Source: Pycnococcus provasolii (Eukaryota > Chlorophyta > Pseudoscourfieldiophyceae > Pseudoscourfieldiales > Pycnococcaceae). Taken from it: a stretch of 64,000 nt of DNA. The notes under the pieces are model-generated. The model ran no database searches. It saw only the letters and a program-made list of their open reading frames with translations, and was not told the origin of the DNA. This document shows, one piece after another, positions 60,094 to 64,000 of the stretch. The stretch lies in assembly GCA_938743325.2 (NCBI GenBank), contig OW568877.1, positions 434,001-498,000 on the forward strand. The letters run 5' to 3'. Positions within the stretch are counted from its first letter, which is position 1. Each line of letters starts with the position of its first letter. The position numbers and the translations under genes are program-made.

Positions 60094-61737
60094 TTACACA
60101 GATGTCATAGTATTTTGAGCAATCAACTCACACAAATTAATGCCGCCAGCTCGTTGCACCTCCTCCTCGCGCGCATGATCCAGGTCAAGCTCGTCAAACG
60201 GACTCTCGTCGCGATAATGATCGCCACGCGCGCGCTTATTCCTTCCCGATGCGTCGTACATGCGCTGACGCCACGAGCGATGCATCTGCCGCGCACTCGA
60301 CGACGAGATGCCCGCCAGAGACATCAAGTTCAAGTTGTAGTCCCACTGCAGATCGCCAAGCATGTGAGAGTGGTGTGCGGGACGACCAGCGTTGACGCTC
60401 TCCTTTATCACCACGTCTGATGGCATCGTTGCTGAAGTGTCGCCGGCAAGAAGCTTCGAAATCCATAGCGCCTGACACTCAAACAGAGGGAACGGAACCA
60501 CCTTCCAAGGCAGACCGATGAAGGACAGCGTCGGACCGATGTCGCCCTGCGTAGGGAAAATGTGCTCCACGAGTGGACGAACGTTATTATCATCCCAGCT
60601 GATGTTGTCAGCGTCAAGGAAGGGAAAGCTCACGTGATATCCAGTCGCCAGAACGACCACCACGTCCTCCGCGGCGAAATCACCTCGTGCCAGAACAGAT
60701 CCATCTTCGAACGTCAACGTTCCATCCTTGGCGACGTGCGTGGGTGCCACCCGCGCATCGCGGATGTTGTTGCGCGTACCGCGCGTTGGTCCAAGCTCGA
60801 TTGGATTGCCGGAGCAGGAAGATGTGCTCTCCGCCATGCTCTGTCGACGATAGCACAAGATCACTTCGTCGGCGTACTCAGCCACCTCCATGGCGATGTC
60901 GACGCCGGATGCGCCCGTGCCTACGACAACCACGCGCTTATTTCTGAAGGCGTCGTGATCCGCATCGTTATAATGCACGCTGTGCACGACGAGGCTAGGC
61001 GCACCTTGCTCTATGGTAAGCTGGCTAGGTATTCTCGGTAGTGCGTAGTGCCCGTTTGCCACAACGACGGCGTCGAATGTATCCATCGTGCCGTTGTTGG
61101 TGAGCACATCCCAAGCTGGTCCCAAATTCGTCACGCGTGTTTCGCTCCGCGTTATTTTCACCACCTCGGTGTCGAGACGAATGTGCTTGTTTAGGTGAAA
61201 CGCGTCGGCGTACGCCTCAAGGTACCGTTGCACCTCCTCGTGCGTTGGATACCTCCTTGCATCGCGCACGAATTCCGCCTCGCTCGCAAAGGGAAATGAC
61301 ATGTATGCCATAACCTCACGCGGAAGGTTCGTGCGAAGAGATCGGTACATGGGAGACGGCAGGGGTGCGCCGTTGTCTTTCCTGATGTCAACGAGTCGTT
61401 TGTTCGCGCTGTTCTGTGCCGCGTTGTAGTCCCACACTCCGCCAACGTTTGCCCTAGCCTCGAAGACGCACACGTCGAACACCGCGCTATTTTCGAGGAA
61501 GACTTTGGCCGCCGCGAGGCCTGCGGCACCTCCTCCGATGACGGCGATGCGCCGTCGTTGATTATCATCATCACCACCGTCACGAGCGCCAAGACCCACA
61601 ACATCGCCGACGCCAGAAGCACACGTTGGACTCCAACTTTTACGCGCTGATGCGCTGAGAGGGACTGGTCGAATTGGAGTGTTCGTCATCCTTGAAAGCG
61701 CGATCCAACGGCTCGGACCGACGGCGACCACCACCAT
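60094..61737 (-). CDS. Flavin-containing monooxygenase-like protein
   Basis: 547 residues from the ATG at 61737, or 531 from the ATG at 61689. FAD-binding IAVIGGGAAGLAAAKV and EARANVGGVWDY are followed by NGHYALPRIP and a diverged FMO motif (VVHSVHYND). The NADPH site VVVVGTGASGVDIAMEV comes next, and the late part reads ATGYHVSFPFL. It belongs to the FMO/BVMO superfamily that oxidises N- or S-containing small molecules. Convergent with the RCC1-like gene (12 bp between stops). Substrate unknown. Confidence 0.85.
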   Translation of the reverse strand: MVVVAVGPSRWIALSRMTNTPIRPVPLSASARKSWSPTCASGVGDVVGLGARDGGDDDNQRRRIAVIGGGAAGLAAAKVFLENSAVFDVCVFEARANVGGVWDYNAAQNSANKRLVDIRKDNGAPLPSPMYRSLRTNLPREVMAYMSFPFASEAEFVRDARRYPTHEEVQRYLEAYADAFHLNKHIRLDTEVVKITRSETRVTNLGPAWDVLTNNGTMDTFDAVVVANGHYALPRIPSQLTIEQGAPSLVVHSVHYNDADHDAFRNKRVVVVGTGASGVDIAMEVAEYADEVILCYRRQSMAESTSSCSGNPIELGPTRGTRNNIRDARVAPTHVAKDGTLTFEDGSVLARGDFAAEDVVVVLATGYHVSFPFLDADNISWDDNNVRPLVEHIFPTQGDIGPTLSFIGLPWKVVPFPLFECQALWISKLLAGDTSATMPSDVVIKESVNAGRPAHHSHMLGDLQWDYNLNLMSLAGISSSSARQMHRSWRQRMYDASGRNKRARGDHYRDESPFDELDLDHAREEEVQRAGGINLCELIAQNTMTSV

Positions 61738-61976
61738 AGAATCCGTCCGCCACAGGCTGACGGGGAGGTGTGGTGGATCCAGAAAGAAGACAAATCTTTA
61801 CCGCCAAGGGGAGCGACGCATCCTAAAACCCCGAATTATCAATCGCGATACATTTTATTTAATTTTTTATTTTTTGAAAACCCGAATTAACGCCGCGCTC
61901 CCTCGCCCTATCATTTTGTGTGTGCGTGCGTGTTTTTTTTTCCGACGACGAAGCAGGCCCGCTTGGTTGGGGAAAC

Positions 61977-64000
61977 ATGGCCATGGCGGCGGGCATGACG
62001 GAAGGTTCAGGGGGTTCACCTGGTGGTATACCCTCCTCTGTGGAGGATAGAGAGCGATCGATGCAGTCTCTCCTCGCCAGCCTGCCGTCCACCTCTGCCG
62101 CATGCCGTCTCGCGCTCGACCAGGTCATACGAGACACAGACGCGGCCGATGTGGGGGACTCGGCTTCGAACACAACCGTGGGGGGAATCGGGGGAATCCC
62201 AGTCGCTCTGCGAGCGCGCATACTCGCGCTCGGATACCTCGATCGACTCGACACGTACCTAGACATGACGCGAGGATCGTACGCGCCCGCGGCGTACGCG
62301 TCGTTCCGCACCATGGACGCCGCCGACGCAGCGGCCGCTGCTGCCGCCACAGGACAGACGCACGTGCTCGCCGCCGTGCTGCGCGCGCACGGAAACGCAG
62401 TGGGTGCGCAGGGGTACCTCGCAGCGCTCGCGAGGCTGCCGCTCACGCTTCCGCTGTCGGCGTACGAAAGTGTCGCGCCGCCCGCGCCTGCACCCGTACC
62501 CGTCGCGCAGCAAAGACGCCAGCTGGACTGGTGCGAGAGCGAGGACGTTGCGCGCCGCCTTGCCGCCGAGGCAAAAGTGGGAGACGAGTCGGCGGTGCAG
62601 CTCGCACGCTGGACAGAGGCGCTCGCGGCTCACGATGAAAGCCTCGTTAGGCCTTGCGACGTGTCCTCTCGCGACGCTGCGACGTGGTATCGCCTGCGCG
62701 CCGAGGACGTCGAGGATGGAACGGCGGATGCCGACGCCGCAGCGGCCATCGTGCGCCTCGGCATCGAGCGACTCGGCGGGGGTGAGAGCTGTGCTGTCCT
62801 TGATGTGCTTCTCAGCGAGCTCGACGAAGTTCGGGCGGCGGACAACCACGCCAGCCTCGCGGAAGTGAGAGCTCTCGATGCACCGAGCCGCATCCGACGC
62901 TCGATTTTTGGAAATCGTGGCGTCGAAAATGGTTGGAAGATCGTGTCACACATCGCCGTGAACGACGTTGATAGCATGGCAGAGGCACTGCGCCGTGAGG
63001 TTAGCGACGGAAGCGCGTCAGCGGTGCGTCGGTTACACGATTTTGTCGACTGGGCACGGCGTGAGCATGGAGATGTTCGCACCGACGACATCGTTTCGGC
63101 AACCGTCGCAGCACTCTGTGAAGCACCGATCGAGGAGGAGGAGGCACTCGCAGAGCTTGTTGGCCTACTGCAAAACCTACCCGAGTCAATCTCAACCTCG
63201 TCCTCGTCCTCCTCCTCCATGTCATCTGCCAAATCTCTGCTCGATTGCGCACGCGACGCGCTTGCATTGGCACGCCTTGGTATTCCCACAGTTTCGATTT
63301 CACAGGCGCGCAAAGCGCGCGCGGACGAGGCGATCGCAAACCGTCTGCTTGGTGCAGCGCTGAGTGCCGTGGACGAGTCAACTCCCAGCGACGACGATCT
63401 TGCCGACGCGTGGTCCACGCTGCGATCTCTGACGAATGCGACTCACGCGCTCGCACCAATCTCACCACCTCGCATTCACCACGCAATCGCCGAGCGTCTG
63501 CTTTCAAATCGGCGATTCGAGTTGGCACGCGATGTACTCATGCCGAGCCTGAGTCCCGCGAGCGATTCTCATGCGAGCACACGGCTCACGACGTACGCGT
63601 CAGGACTTCCCGCCTCTGCGCGTGTCGACCGATCTGCCGCGGTCGGGCTCGTGCTTGCCACCGCACGTGCGATGCTCGCTTCTGCGAATACGTGGCGTGA
63701 TACTGCCGTCGACGATGCGCTCGACGTGCTGGGCGCCACCGCGGAGAGCGGCGCGCCGGAGCTCGTGGGGGAGGGAGAACTGCTTCGAAAATTGCGAAGC
63801 GCTTTGCCACGCCTAGGCATTGGTGGAGACGTCAGCCCATCGCTGTGCGCGTCTCATGCGACTGAACGCATCAAGCTGCTAAGCTGCGTGCTTGATGCCG
63901 TTACCGCGAAACCAATGGATGCAGCGATTGATGTTGACGAGCTGATGGGTTTTGTAGGTGCACTGCGCGTCGAGAGTCGTGCAGAGCACCTGCAGGCGCA
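61977..64000 (+). CDS. Sec39/NBAS-like tethering protein, partial
   Basis: Starts at an ATG in ACATGG context (a second in-frame ATG follows at 61983) and stays open for 674 codons to the window end. It is Ala/Glu/Arg-rich and helical. RAEDVEDGTADADAAAAIVR matches the Sec39 repeat that plant MIP2 and animal NBAS share (W.RA..IE...GQ.D.AL). The first residues lack the WD40 part of NBAS. These proteins form the Dsl1/NRZ complex tethering Golgi-derived vesicles to the ER. Truncated by the window, so length and C-terminus are unknown. Confidence 0.5.
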   Translation, partial: MAMAAGMTEGSGGSPGGIPSSVEDRERSMQSLLASLPSTSAACRLALDQVIRDTDAADVGDSASNTTVGGIGGIPVALRARILALGYLDRLDTYLDMTRGSYAPAAYASFRTMDAADAAAAAAATGQTHVLAAVLRAHGNAVGAQGYLAALARLPLTLPLSAYESVAPPAPAPVPVAQQRRQLDWCESEDVARRLAAEAKVGDESAVQLARWTEALAAHDESLVRPCDVSSRDAATWYRLRAEDVEDGTADADAAAAIVRLGIERLGGGESCAVLDVLLSELDEVRAADNHASLAEVRALDAPSRIRRSIFGNRGVENGWKIVSHIAVNDVDSMAEALRREVSDGSASAVRRLHDFVDWARREHGDVRTDDIVSATVAALCEAPIEEEEALAELVGLLQNLPESISTSSSSSSSMSSAKSLLDCARDALALARLGIPTVSISQARKARADEAIANRLLGAALSAVDESTPSDDDLADAWSTLRSLTNATHALAPISPPRIHHAIAERLLSNRRFELARDVLMPSLSPASDSHASTRLTTYASGLPASARVDRSAAVGLVLATARAMLASANTWRDTAVDDALDVLGATAESGAPELVGEGELLRKLRSALPRLGIGGDVSPSLCASHATERIKLLSCVLDAVTAKPMDAAIDVDELMGFVGALRVESRAEHLQA

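Overview
The window is nuclear DNA of a photosynthetic, flagellated microalga, most likely a chlorophyte of the prasinophyte grade (inference). The evidence is the gene content. There is a starch-pathway ADP-glucose pyrophosphorylase small subunit with a plastid leader, a CYP97 carotenoid hydroxylase, a plastid-type elongation factor P, radial spoke protein 3, a CEP164-like WW protein, and eukaryotic machinery such as RPB11, a DEAH helicase, Vta1/LIP5, NSE1, a mitochondrial carrier and Sec39/NBAS. Genes are GC-rich, compact and almost intronless. Only two genes show convincing introns: EF-P with two of 100 and 110 bp, and a papain-CUB gene with one of 83 bp. Several starts were moved inward to the first ATG because the longest reading frames open with GTG or TTG.

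Layout. 0-3 kb: a small Thr-rich secreted protein, a small plastid membrane protein and a large fold-back repeat. 3-12 kb: an ER protein with a CS domain and thioredoxin-like modules, RSP3, and a class 3 plastid-type lipase, with repeat-bearing spacers. 12-22 kb: a FLY/Tul1-type membrane RING ligase, a thiamine-pyrophosphate-type mitochondrial carrier, a Tudor-like acidic protein, the AGPase small subunit, an interstitial TTAGGG tract and a Prp43/DHX15 helicase. 22-27.4 kb: an EGF-exostosin glycosyltransferase and an Old Yellow Enzyme.

27.5-40 kb is the accessory part. It holds two copies of a dispersed repeat with a 45-bp array, a LINE remnant lacking its reverse transcriptase core, and two surface proteins with animal-like architecture. 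One is ricin-B x2, TSP1, LNR, TSP1, LNR, TM, SAM. The other is a papain protease fused to three CUB domains. It also holds a pair of direct repeats around the protease and a probable retroelement fossil.

40-64 kb is dense housekeeping sequence: a Cu+ P-type ATPase, CYP97, Vta1/LIP5, a membrane glycosyltransferase, RPB11 with a MED16-like gene only 51 bp downstream, a plastid SDR, a CEP164-like protein, NSE1 without its RING, EF-P, an RCC1-like repeat protein, an FMO, and the start of a Sec39/NBAS-like gene that runs off the window. Neighbouring genes are often convergent with 12-100 bp between stops. There is no operon-like functional grouping. The strongest candidates for something new are the two adjacent surface proteins at 31.3-38.3 kb and the CS-thioredoxin ER protein.
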